5,784 nucleotides of DNA from contig CALMNY010000167.1 in NCBI GenBank assembly GCA_937872125.1, positions 1-5,784 of the forward strand. The letters run 5' to 3'. The position numbers and the translations under genes were made by a program. Source of the DNA: an uncultured Candidatus Competibacteraceae bacterium (GTDB lineage: Bacteria > Pseudomonadota > Gammaproteobacteria > Competibacterales > Competibacteraceae). The notes beneath the pieces are model-generated. The model was not told the DNA's origin. It searched no databases and saw only the letters and a program-made list of their open reading frames with translations. Position 1 is the first letter of the stretch. Every line of letters starts with the position of its first letter. This document shows, piece after piece, positions 1 through 5,784 of the stretch.

Positions 1-671
1 CGGTAGCGGCTGAACCACATGACGACCAGCGAAGCCAGCAGGCCAAATACGATTTCCAGGACCATACTGGCGATCCAGTAGCCGATGCCGGGACCGCTGC
101 GCTCCTCGTCCTTGGAGGACAGCGCCTGGTCCACCACATACCCGACGACGCGCGACAGCACGATCACGAAGGTGTTGAGCACGCCTTGCAGCAGACTCAA
201 CGTCACCATGTCGCCGTTGGCAACGTGGCTAACTTCGTGGCCGAGCACGGCTTCCACCTCGTCGGCGGACATTTGCTCCAGCAGGCCGGTGCTGACGGCA
301 ACCAGCGCATTGTTGCGGCTGGCCCCGGTGGCGAAGGCGTTCGGTTCGGGCGAGTCGTACAGGGCGACTTCCGGCATCCCGATTCCGGCGGCTTGGGCTT
401 GGCGCTGGACCGTTTCGACCAGCCAGCGTTCGGCCTGGGTGCGTGGTTGCTCGATCACCTGGGCGCCGACCGACATTTTGGCGACCCATTTCGACATCAG
501 CAGCGAGATCAGCGAGCCGCCCATGCCGAAAATGGCGGCGAAAATCAGCAGGCTGGGCAGATTCAGCCCAGACTGGTACAGAAAGCGGTCCACGCCCAGC
601 AGGCGGGTTACCAGACCCAGCAGCAGCACGACCGCCAGGTTGGTGGCGACAAACAGCAGAATGCGTTTCAT
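1..671 (-). CDS. htpX: HtpX-type membrane zinc metalloprotease, C-terminus cut by the window edge
   Basis: HtpX is an M48-family protease of the cytoplasmic membrane that degrades misfolded membrane proteins alongside FtsH. The reading frame opens at ATG 671 and stays open to the left edge, giving 223 complete codons of the usual 290 or so. Seen in the translation: a start [15 protein letters not shown]; hydrophobic segments at about residues 4-21 and 36-60; the conserved SLLMSKW (about 56-62) and VIEQPR (72-77); NAFATGA (111-117); the zinc-binding HEVSH (H145, E146, H149) followed by ANGDMVT; and two more hydrophobic segments at about 158-180 and 198-220, ending in MWFSRY. In E. coli HtpX the third zinc ligand, a glutamate, comes a few residues after MWFSR, so it falls just outside the window and cannot be checked. 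The start is supported by a GGAG six nt upstream. The gene lies 56 nt downstream of queA on the same strand and appears to have its own heat-shock promoter. Confidence 0.96.
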   Translation of the reverse strand, partial: MKRILLFVATNLAVVLLLGLVTRLLGVDRFLYQSGLNLPSLLIFAAIFGMGGSLISLLMSKWVAKMSVGAQVIEQPRTQAERWLVETVQRQAQAAGIGMPEVALYDSPEPNAFATGASRNNALVAVSTGLLEQMSADEVEAVLGHEVSHVANGDMVTLSLLQGVLNTFVIVLSRVVGYVVDQALSSKDEERSGPGIGYWIASMVLEIVFGLLASLVVMWFSRY

Positions 672-677
672 GGCAGA

Positions 678-681
678 CTCC
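678..681 (-). promoter_or_regulatory. Ribosome binding site of htpX
   Basis: Read on the minus strand this is GGAG, six nt before the ATG at 671. It fixes the htpX start. It is preceded by CT, so the GG lies within a CTGG that could pair with the CCAG at 695-698 in the leader. Confidence 0.8.
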
Positions 682-704
682 AGTAGCAGGGTTGCTGGCG
701 AATC

Positions 705-732
705 TATAAGGGGCGTTACGGAGAATTTCAAG
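705..732 (-). promoter_or_regulatory. Heat-shock (sigma32, RpoH)-type promoter for htpX
   Basis: On the minus strand the sequence reads CTTGAAA (732-726), a 12-nt spacer, then CCCCTTATA (713-705). The RpoH consensus is roughly CTTGAAA, 11-16 nt, CCCCATNTA, so the -35 part is exact and the -10 part differs at one defined position. Transcription would start near 698 and leave a leader of about 27 nt carrying the GGAG ribosome binding site. The -35 box contains the TGA stop codon of queA. E. coli htpX is a known heat-shock gene, which makes this reading more likely. The same bases also give TTGAAA, 17 nt, TATAGA, so a sigma70 promoter, or recognition by both factors, is possible. The match is seen in the sequence; the activity is inferred. 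Confidence 0.75.
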
Positions 733-1864
733 CCGCCTCCGTGCGGCGTGTGATCAACATGGCGTCGCCGTAGCTGAAGAACCGGTAACGTTGCGCGACG
801 GCGTGGCGATAAGCGTTCAGCGTCGCCGCGCGCCCAGCGAAGGCCGCCACCAGCATCAACAGGGTGGATTCCGGCAAATGAAAGTTGGTGATCAGAGCAT
901 CCACCGCGTGGAAGCGATAGCCTGGATAAATGAAAATGCGCGTTTCGCCGCGCCACGGTCGGATGGCGCCGGTTTGAGCGGCGGTTTCCAGCGCCCGGGT
1001 AGCCGTGGTGCCGACGGCGATCACTCGCCCGCCGCGCGCCCGGGCAGTGGCGATCTGGGCGCAGGTTTCTGCGCCGACTTCGATCCATTCGCTGTGCATG
1101 GTATGTTCGGCGATACGTTCGACGCGCACGGGCTGAAAAGTGCCCGCGCCGACGTGCAAGGTGATAAACGCCTGCGCTACGCCCATGGCCGCCAGTTGGT
1201 CGAGCAGGTTTTGATCGAAGTGCAGGCCAGCGGTGGGCGCAGCTACGGCGCCAGGCTGGCGGGCATAGACCGTTTGATAGCGCTCGCGGTCTGCTGGCGT
1301 TGGCGCCCGGCGAATGTAGGGCGGCAATGGCGTTTGTCCGTGCCGTTCCAGCAGCGTCAGCCACGGTTCGTCGCCGTCGAGGCCGATTTCGAACAAATCG
1401 CCATGGCGGCTGAGCACGGTGGCGGTGAAGCCGGCGCCGAACTGCAACGCACCGCCGGGTTTGGGCGACTTGCTGGCGTTGAGTTGCACCAGCGCCCGGC
1501 GTTCGTCCAGCAGTCGTTCGAGGAGCATCTCCAGGCGTCCGCCGCTGGCCTTGCGGCCGAACAGCCGCGCCGGAATCACCCGGGTATCGTTGAACACCAG
1601 CAGGTCGCCGGGCCGCAACAACTCCGGCAATTCACGAAACCGCCGGTCGCAGAATGCGCCGCTGGCGCTATCCAGGACCAGCAAACGACTGTCGCCGCGC
1701 TGGGCCGGCGGCTGCTGGGCGATCAGTTCCGGCGGCAGGTCGTAGGTAAAGTCCTGCCGTCGCAGCGCGCCAGTCGGTTCCGTCGCTGGATCGTCCCCCG
1801 CACGCGGTTCTGTTACCGACGGATCGTCGTTGAACCCTTGCCGGCTGAAAAACTCTGAGTCCAT
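728..1864 (-). CDS. queA: S-adenosylmethionine:tRNA ribosyltransferase-isomerase (QueA)
   Basis: QueA transfers and isomerises the ribosyl group of S-adenosylmethionine onto 7-aminomethyl-7-deazaguanine in tRNA, making epoxyqueuosine at the wobble position of GUN anticodons. It is cytosolic. From ATG 1864 the product is 378 aa. Family blocks in order: [16 protein letters not shown] (35-50), [19 protein letters not shown] (85-103), PLPPYIRR (179-186), YQTVYA and [13 protein letters not shown] (196-217), [13 protein letters not shown] (236-248), HTMHSEW (254-260), [13 protein letters not shown] (281-293), IFIYPGYRF (310-318), [18 protein letters not shown] (322-339) and [11 protein letters not shown] (360-370). 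The QueA core begins at about residue 34 and is about 345 aa, close to the family size (E. coli 356). The first 33 residues are an extra acidic, proline-containing stretch without similarity I recognise. No ATG, GTG or TTG occurs in frame nearer the core, and AGGGGTGA precedes ATG 1864, so I prefer this start over the longer open frame reaching 2011, which would run into dsbC. In many bacteria tgt follows queA; here htpX does. Confidence 0.96.
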   Translation of the reverse strand: MDSEFFSRQGFNDDPSVTEPRAGDDPATEPTGALRRQDFTYDLPPELIAQQPPAQRGDSRLLVLDSASGAFCDRRFRELPELLRPGDLLVFNDTRVIPARLFGRKASGGRLEMLLERLLDERRALVQLNASKSPKPGGALQFGAGFTATVLSRHGDLFEIGLDGDEPWLTLLERHGQTPLPPYIRRAPTPADRERYQTVYARQPGAVAAPTAGLHFDQNLLDQLAAMGVAQAFITLHVGAGTFQPVRVERIAEHTMHSEWIEVGAETCAQIATARARGGRVIAVGTTATRALETAAQTGAIRPWRGETRIFIYPGYRFHAVDALITNFHLPESTLLMLVAAFAGRAATLNAYRHAVAQRYRFFSYGDAMLITRRTEAA

Positions 1865-1867
1865 TAT
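1838..1867 (+). promoter_or_regulatory. Possible sigma70 promoter for dsbC, inside the queA 5' end
   Basis: TTGCCG (1838-1843), an 18-nt spacer and CATTAT (1862-1867) each match four of six sigma70 consensus bases. Transcription would start near 1874, about 20 nt before the dsbC ATG. The -10 box would overlap the queA start codon on the other strand. The match is weak and the site is proposed mainly because dsbC has only 30 nt of non-coding DNA upstream. No convincing queA promoter was found on the other strand. Confidence 0.25.
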
Positions 1868-1871
1868 CCCT

Positions 1872-1879
1872 TCACCCCT
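1872..1879 (-). promoter_or_regulatory. Ribosome binding site of queA, decides its start
   Basis: Read on the minus strand this is AGGGGTGA, ending seven nt before ATG 1864. It matches most of the anti-Shine-Dalgarno complement and supports a start that gives QueA its N-terminal extension. It lies within the 30-nt gap that also holds the dsbC leader on the other strand. Confidence 0.65.
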
Positions 1880-1894
1880 GCTCTGGATATCGAA

Positions 1895-2662
1895 ATGCGC
1901 AAAATCCCGCTTGTCGCCGCTGTTCTGTACGCCGCCGGCGCGCTGGCCGCTGATCCCGTTCCGCCGGCTGCGCCCACACCCTTCAAACAACCGGATCTTG
2001 GCCAGTTGCAAGCTGCACTGAAGGGCGTCACCCCCGACAGCGTTGCACCCACCGCCATTCCAGGATTATACGAGGTGGTGCTGGGCGGCCAGGTGATGTA
2101 TCTGAGCGCCGATGGCCGGTTCGCGGTGCAGGGCGATATTGTTGATCTGAGTTCCCGCACCAATCTGACCGAAGATCGGCGCGGTGAGTTGCGCGGCAAG
2201 GCCATCGAAGCGGTTGGTGAAAGCAATATGGTCGTGTTCGCACCCGAAGGGGCGGTCAAGCATACGGTCACGGTGTTCACCGATATAGACTGCGGCTATT
2301 GCCGCAAGATGCACAGTCAGATCGCCGACTACAACAAGGAAGGCATCAAAATACGCTACCTGTGGTTCCCGCGCGAGGGCGTCGGTTCCGAGGCGTTTGA
2401 CAAGGCAGTGGCGGTCGCGTGCGCCAACAACCGGCAAGAGGCGATGACCCGGGCCAAGCGGGGCGAGAAGGTCGAGAGCAAGACCTGCGACAATCCGGTG
2501 CAGTCCCAGTATGAACTCGGCCAAAAGCTGGGGGTGCGGGGTACGCCGAGCATGATTCTGGAGTCCGGCGAGATGCTGCCCGGCTATGTGCCGCCTACCC
2601 AGTTGGCGCAGATGCTGGCGGAAAACAAGGATAAAACGGCCAAGCCGGGGGCAAACCCATAG
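1895..2662 (+). CDS. dsbC: Periplasmic thiol:disulfide interchange protein, DsbC type
   Basis: DsbC is a V-shaped homodimer that reshuffles wrong disulfides in periplasmic proteins and is kept reduced by the membrane protein DsbD. The product is 255 aa (E. coli precursor 236). Seen: a Sec signal peptide, MRK followed by a hydrophobic core, with likely cleavage after ALA (residue 18 or 19); a proline-rich stretch at 21-33; an N-terminal dimerisation domain at about 34-100 containing [20 protein letters not shown]; and a thioredoxin-fold domain with [14 protein letters not shown], whose active-site cysteines are C133 and C136. The cis-proline loop is GTPSM (T217, P218). C176 and C198 fit the second, structural disulfide of DsbC. 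All key residues are present. The ATG has only a weak GGA seven nt upstream. The gene diverges from queA with 30 nt between start codons and is followed 30 nt later by the GH31 gene on the same strand. DsbG is a less likely alternative, since the CGYC context and length fit DsbC. Confidence 0.94.
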   Translation: MRKIPLVAAVLYAAGALAADPVPPAAPTPFKQPDLGQLQAALKGVTPDSVAPTAIPGLYEVVLGGQVMYLSADGRFAVQGDIVDLSSRTNLTEDRRGELRGKAIEAVGESNMVVFAPEGAVKHTVTVFTDIDCGYCRKMHSQIADYNKEGIKIRYLWFPREGVGSEAFDKAVAVACANNRQEAMTRAKRGEKVESKTCDNPVQSQYELGQKLGVRGTPSMILESGEMLPGYVPPTQLAQMLAENKDKTAKPGANP

Positions 2663-2680
2663 CAAAGACGCCAAAGCGTT

Positions 2681-2684
2681 GAGG
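2681..2684 (+). promoter_or_regulatory. Ribosome binding site that supports the GTG start of the GH31 gene
   Basis: GAGG lies eight nt before the GTG at 2693. It falls in the 30-nt gap after the dsbC stop codon and is the best evidence that translation of the next gene starts at this GTG. Confidence 0.65.
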
Positions 2685-2692
2685 GCTGCGCT

Positions 2693-5074
2693 GTGTTCTT
2701 CGGTCAGAAAATCCATCCGCTCAACTTCGATTATCCCGTTACGCTGGCGGTTGCGGGCGACAGTGTTGACCTGTCCGGGCCAGGCGTCCGGCTGGGGGTG
2801 CGTTGCGCCGAGGTGTTTCCGGCTTGCCTGCGGCTGCGGTTCGAGAATGCCGCCGTCGCCGACCCGCGCCAGCATTCGGACGCTGTCTTGCTGGAATGGC
2901 GGGGAGGTCAGTCGGTCGCGCCGCGGCCGGAAACGGACCGGGCGGTGTTCGCCGCGAAGATGGGTAGAGTCGAACTGGGCGCAGCGACCGTGCGGCTGGA
3001 ACTGGCTGGTTTCACCCTGGCGACCGTTGCTGCCGGTATCGGCGCGTGCGGCGAGGCGCTGCTGCTCAATTTCGCTATCGAAGCAGTGGACGGTTGCTAC
3101 GGCTTCGGCGAGCGCACCAAGCGGTTGAACAAGCTGGGCGACAGCGCCGACTGCCTGACCGTGGACGTGGTGTCGGTGTTCCGCCATACCTACGCCCGCG
3201 ATGATTACGATCCTACCTACGTCGCCATTCCCTTCGTGATTCTGAAAAGCGGCGCGCGGTTTCTGGGGCTGTTTTTCGATAATCCGGGGCGGGCGGTCAT
3301 GGACATCGGCAAGGTCCAGCCGGGCGAGTTCGGTTATCAGTCGCTGGGCGGCCATACAGACCTTTACCTTCTCGCCGGTCCCAGTCTGCCGGAGGTCACC
3401 CGGCGTTACGCGGCGCTGACCGGCCGGGCGCCGTTGCCGCCGCTGTGGGCGCTGGGCTATCACCAGTGCCGCTGGGGCTATCAGCACGAAGCCGAGTTTC
3501 TGGATCTGGCCGCCCAGTTCGCCGCCGCCGATGTGCCGGTCAGCGCCCTGTGGTACGACATTGACTATATGGACGGCTATCGGCTGTTTACCTGGGATCG
3601 GATGGATTTTCCCGACCCCGCCGGGTTGAACCGGGATTTGAAAATGGCGGGCATTCGCGCCGTGACGATTGTGGATCCCGGTGTAAAGCGTGAGCCGGGC
3701 TACGCGGTTTATGACAGCGGGAGGGAACAGCAGGTTTTCTGCCAGACCGCCAGCGGCCGCGAGTACGTCGGCAAAGTCTGGCCGGGCGACACGGTGTTTC
3801 CTGACTTTACCCTGGAAAAAACCCGCGCCTGGTGGGCCGGCCGGCTGACGCGGTTCCTGCGCGAGGGCGCGGTGGATGGCGTCTGGCTGGATATGAACGA
3901 TCCCGCCACCGGCTACAGCCGAACGACAGAGATGCGCTTCCAGCAGGGCGTGATTCCCCACGACCGCTATCACAACCAGTACGCGCATTTTATGGCTATG
4001 GCCAGCCGTGCGGCCTGCGATGACGTTGATCCCGATGGCCGACCGTTCCTGCTCACCCGCAGCGCCTGCGCCGGAACCCAGCGGTACAGCGCCGTGTGGA
4101 CCGGCGACAACGCCAGTACCTGGAAGCATCTGCGCATGGCGCTGCCGTGCTCGCTGAATCTGAGTCTGTCGGGCGTGGCGTTCAACGGCCCGGACGTGGG
4201 CGGCTTCATGGATGACACCAACGCTGAATTGCTGGTGCGCTGGCATCAGGCGTGCTGCCTGTTCCCCTTTTTCCGTAACCATTCCGCCAAATATTCCCGG
4301 TTTCAGGAGCCATGGCAGTTCGGGCCGGGGCCGCTGGCGGCGATTCGCGGCGCAATTCGCACTCGCTATCGGTTACTACCATATCTGTATCAGTGCTTTT
4401 TTGCCCACTGGCGGGACGGCGATCCGATCATTCGCCCCTTGCTTTATCACTATTCCGGAGCGGAATACACCGATGTAGACGATCAATACCTGGTCGGCGC
4501 GGCGTTGCTGGTCGCGCCGATTCTGCACGGCGAGGGGCAGGGGCCGGAAATCATTCGTAACGGCGTGAAAATGCAGGAACGGTCGGTGTTGTTGCCACCG
4601 GGCTGGTGGTTTGACCTGAACCGGGGCGAATGGGTGCAAGGCGACCGATTGATCCAGTACGCCGCCGCTCTGGATGAACTGCCGCTCTTCGTCCGCGATG
4701 GCGCAGTGGTGCCGTATTACGCCAGGCCGCTGCAAAACAGCTTCATGAATTGGCACGCCGTCGAGCTACACCTGTTTTGCCGGGATCAGCCGGCGCAGCT
4801 CGACTATATCCTGGATGACCAGGAAACCCGGCGCTATCAGACCGGAGCCTATGGCGTCGCCCACCTCACGGCGCGGGTAGAGGACGAAGGGTTACGGGTG
4901 GAAATCAGCGCAACAGGCCGTTATCCACGAGATACGGTGAGTTTTACGCCGGTAGTCTACGGCCGCCCGGAATTGCAGGAATTGGAACTGATCCGCCATG
5001 GCTACACCACAACCCGACGGTTGCAAACAGAGCAGCGGGAATGGTTGTGCCGGCAATGGGCGGTGCTGGCCTGA
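2693..5074 (+). CDS. Glycoside hydrolase family 31 alpha-glucosidase, cytosolic
   Basis: GH31 alpha-glucosidases release glucose from the non-reducing end of alpha-glucosides such as maltose, isomaltose or malto-oligosaccharides by a retaining mechanism. The product is 793 aa from a GTG start. There is no signal peptide or membrane segment, so it should act in the cytoplasm. Layout: an N-terminal beta-sandwich at about 1-245, including YGFGERT (136-142) and FFDNPGR (194-200); the catalytic barrel from about 246, with PLPPLWALGYHQCRWGY (247-263) and LWYDIDYMDGYRLFTWD (286-302); the nucleophile motif WLDMND with D400; the acid/base motif AVWTGDN with D472; GPDVGGF (499-505) and FFRNHS (526-531); then C-terminal beta domains from about 600. 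The nucleophile motif reads DMND where DMNE is the common form; both catalytic aspartates remain, so the enzyme is probably active. The exact substrate cannot be read from the sequence; alpha-xylosidase or another GH31 activity is possible. It follows dsbC by 30 nt, so co-transcription is plausible though the functions are unrelated, and it converges on mazG. Confidence 0.93.
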   Translation: MFFGQKIHPLNFDYPVTLAVAGDSVDLSGPGVRLGVRCAEVFPACLRLRFENAAVADPRQHSDAVLLEWRGGQSVAPRPETDRAVFAAKMGRVELGAATVRLELAGFTLATVAAGIGACGEALLLNFAIEAVDGCYGFGERTKRLNKLGDSADCLTVDVVSVFRHTYARDDYDPTYVAIPFVILKSGARFLGLFFDNPGRAVMDIGKVQPGEFGYQSLGGHTDLYLLAGPSLPEVTRRYAALTGRAPLPPLWALGYHQCRWGYQHEAEFLDLAAQFAAADVPVSALWYDIDYMDGYRLFTWDRMDFPDPAGLNRDLKMAGIRAVTIVDPGVKREPGYAVYDSGREQQVFCQTASGREYVGKVWPGDTVFPDFTLEKTRAWWAGRLTRFLREGAVDGVWLDMNDPATGYSRTTEMRFQQGVIPHDRYHNQYAHFMAMASRAACDDVDPDGRPFLLTRSACAGTQRYSAVWTGDNASTWKHLRMALPCSLNLSLSGVAFNGPDVGGFMDDTNAELLVRWHQACCLFPFFRNHSAKYSRFQEPWQFGPGPLAAIRGAIRTRYRLLPYLYQCFFAHWRDGDPIIRPLLYHYSGAEYTDVDDQYLVGAALLVAPILHGEGQGPEIIRNGVKMQERSVLLPPGWWFDLNRGEWVQGDRLIQYAAALDELPLFVRDGAVVPYYARPLQNSFMNWHAVELHLFCRDQPAQLDYILDDQETRRYQTGAYGVAHLTARVEDEGLRVEISATGRYPRDTVSFTPVVYGRPELQELELIRHGYTTTRRLQTEQREWLCRQWAVLA

Positions 5075-5080
5075 TGATTT

Positions 5081-5784
5081 TTACCCGCTGGATTCTTTTT
5101 CTTCGGCCTTGGCCCGCTCCCACAGCGCGTCCATTTCCGCCAGGGTCGAGCGGGTCGGCGTGCGGCCATCCGCAGCCAGCCAGTGTTCAATGCGGCGGAA
5201 CCGCCGCTCGAATTTGGCGTTGGTCCCGCGCAAAGCGGCTTCCGGATCGAGTTTGAGGTGGCGGGCCAGGTTGGCGACTACGAACAGCACGTCGCCCAGT
5301 TCGTCCGCGAGCCGGTCCGGGGGTGCCTGAATCTCGATCTCATGGCGGATTTCGCCGATTTCCTCCGCGAGCTTGGCCAGCACCGGCTCGACCGCACCCC
5401 AGTCGAAACCGACCCGCGCTGCCTTCTTTTGCAACTTGACCGCGCGGGTCAGCGCCGGCAGGGCCAGCGGGACGCCATCCAGCGCACCGACAGGCTGCTG
5501 GGGGTTTTCCGCTGCTTCGCTGGCCTTGATCCGCTCCCAGGCCGCAGTCTGCTCGGCGGCGTCAGCATAGCACTCGTCGCCGAATACGTGCGGGTGACGA
5601 CGAGTCATTTTCTCGACGATGCCGCGCGCCACGGCGGCGAAGTCGAAGCGGCCTTCCTCATGAGCGATTTGTGAATAGAACACCACTTGAAACAGCAGAT
5701 CGCCCAGTTCCGCACGCAGTTCTGCCCAATCCTCGCGGGCGATGGCGTCGGCGACTTCGTAAGCTTCCTCGATGGTGTGCGGGA
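5081..5784 (-). CDS. mazG: Nucleoside triphosphate pyrophosphohydrolase MazG, N-terminus cut by the window edge
   Basis: MazG hydrolyses NTPs and dNTPs to the monophosphate and pyrophosphate. It is linked to clearing abnormal nucleotides and, in E. coli, to lowering ppGpp. The frame is open from the right edge to TAA at 5081-5083, giving 233 complete codons. Compared with E. coli MazG (263 aa) about 30 N-terminal residues are missing. Fragment numbering: first MazG domain with EEAYE (5-9), ELGDLLFQVVFY (25-36), EEGRFDF (42-48) and RRHPHVF (61-67); linker to about 105; second domain with LPALTRAVKLQKKAARVGFDW (from 108), EEIGE (140-144), ELGDVLFVVANLARHL (161-176) and KFERRFRRIE (190-199). Both metal-binding EExxE plus ExxD sets are intact. 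A GTG at 5686 could open a shorter frame, but it lies inside the first domain, so it is not the start. The gene ends 6 nt from the stop of the convergent GH31 gene. Confidence 0.96.
   Translation of the reverse strand, partial: PHTIEEAYEVADAIAREDWAELRAELGDLLFQVVFYSQIAHEEGRFDFAAVARGIVEKMTRRHPHVFGDECYADAAEQTAAWERIKASEAAENPQQPVGALDGVPLALPALTRAVKLQKKAARVGFDWGAVEPVLAKLAEEIGEIRHEIEIQAPPDRLADELGDVLFVVANLARHLKLDPEAALRGTNAKFERRFRRIEHWLAADGRTPTRSTLAEMDALWERAKAEEKESSG

Noticed and set aside
85..753. Open frames of 222 and 166 codons on the plus strand opposite htpX.
   Set aside because: The minus strand encodes HtpX with intact membrane segments and HEVSH; the plus-strand frames show no domain and are antisense shadows.
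791..1858. A 355-codon open frame on the plus strand opposite queA.
   Set aside because: It has shadow-like composition, no family motif, and lies entirely antisense to a clear QueA.
1865..2011. An upstream extension of the queA frame beyond ATG 1864.
   Set aside because: It would overlap the dsbC signal peptide region on the other strand and add 49 residues with no QueA similarity; the good ribosome binding site lies at ATG 1864.
2667..2680. A small hairpin ACGC-CAAA-GCGT in the dsbC-GH31 gap.
   Set aside because: It is a four-base-pair stem without a following T run; too weak for a terminator and likely to occur by chance.
2066..4282. A 738-codon open frame on the minus strand, antisense to dsbC and the GH31 gene.
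   Set aside because: The translation is rich in H, Q, R, A and G with no recognisable domain, and it runs antisense to two well-supported genes. This is the usual third-position GC shadow in GC-rich DNA.
5183..5674. A 163-codon plus-strand frame opposite mazG.
   Set aside because: It is antisense to a MazG with all metal-binding motifs intact, and nothing in it resembles a protein family.
1..5784. CRISPR arrays, transposon ends, tRNA genes, toxin-antitoxin or phage-defence modules.
   Set aside because: No regularly spaced repeats, transposase motifs, tRNA-like folds or defence proteins were seen on either strand. The mazG gene here is the housekeeping two-domain type, not evidence of a mazEF module in the window.

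Overview
The window looks like ordinary chromosomal DNA from a GC-rich proteobacterium, most likely a gammaproteobacterium. HtpX, QueA, DsbC and MazG all read like relatives of the enterobacterial proteins, and DsbC has a Sec-type signal peptide, so the cell has a periplasm. Placement below class is a guess; an environmental, glycogen- or maltodextrin-using gammaproteobacterium would fit the large GH31 enzyme. I see no tRNA, rRNA, CRISPR array, insertion sequence, phage gene or attachment site. Coding density is close to complete: the intergenic gaps are only 56, 30, 30 and 6 nt, so no gene-free stretch approaches 300 bases.

Layout, left to right. (1) Positions 1-671, minus strand: the N-terminal three quarters of htpX, a membrane zinc protease of the heat-shock/envelope quality-control system, cut by the window edge. 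(2) 672-732: the queA-htpX junction, which carries a heat-shock (sigma32)-type promoter whose -35 box overlaps the queA stop codon, followed by a good ribosome binding site for htpX. (3) 728-1864, minus strand: queA, the penultimate tRNA queuosine step, with an unusual acidic N-terminal extension of about 33 residues. (4) 1865-1894: a 30-nt divergent gap between the queA and dsbC start codons, so any promoter elements must lie partly inside the opposing coding sequences. (5) 1895-2662, plus strand: dsbC, a periplasmic disulfide isomerase. (6) 2693-5074, plus strand: a cytosolic GH31 alpha-glucosidase with a GTG start, 30 nt after dsbC and perhaps co-transcribed with it. (7) 5081-5784, minus strand: mazG, a two-domain NTP pyrophosphohydrolase that converges on the GH31 gene with a 6-nt gap; its N-terminus lies beyond the right edge.

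How the genes work together: there is no single pathway. HtpX and DsbC both belong to envelope protein quality control, and the apparent sigma32 promoter gives htpX its own stress control separate from queA. QueA (tRNA modification), MazG (nucleotide pool sanitation) and the GH31 enzyme (alpha-glucan use) are housekeeping or metabolic genes that happen to be adjacent. I found no convincing new system. The points most worth a second look are the htpX heat-shock promoter, the QueA extension, the DMND variant of the GH31 nucleophile motif, and the very compact divergent and convergent junctions.
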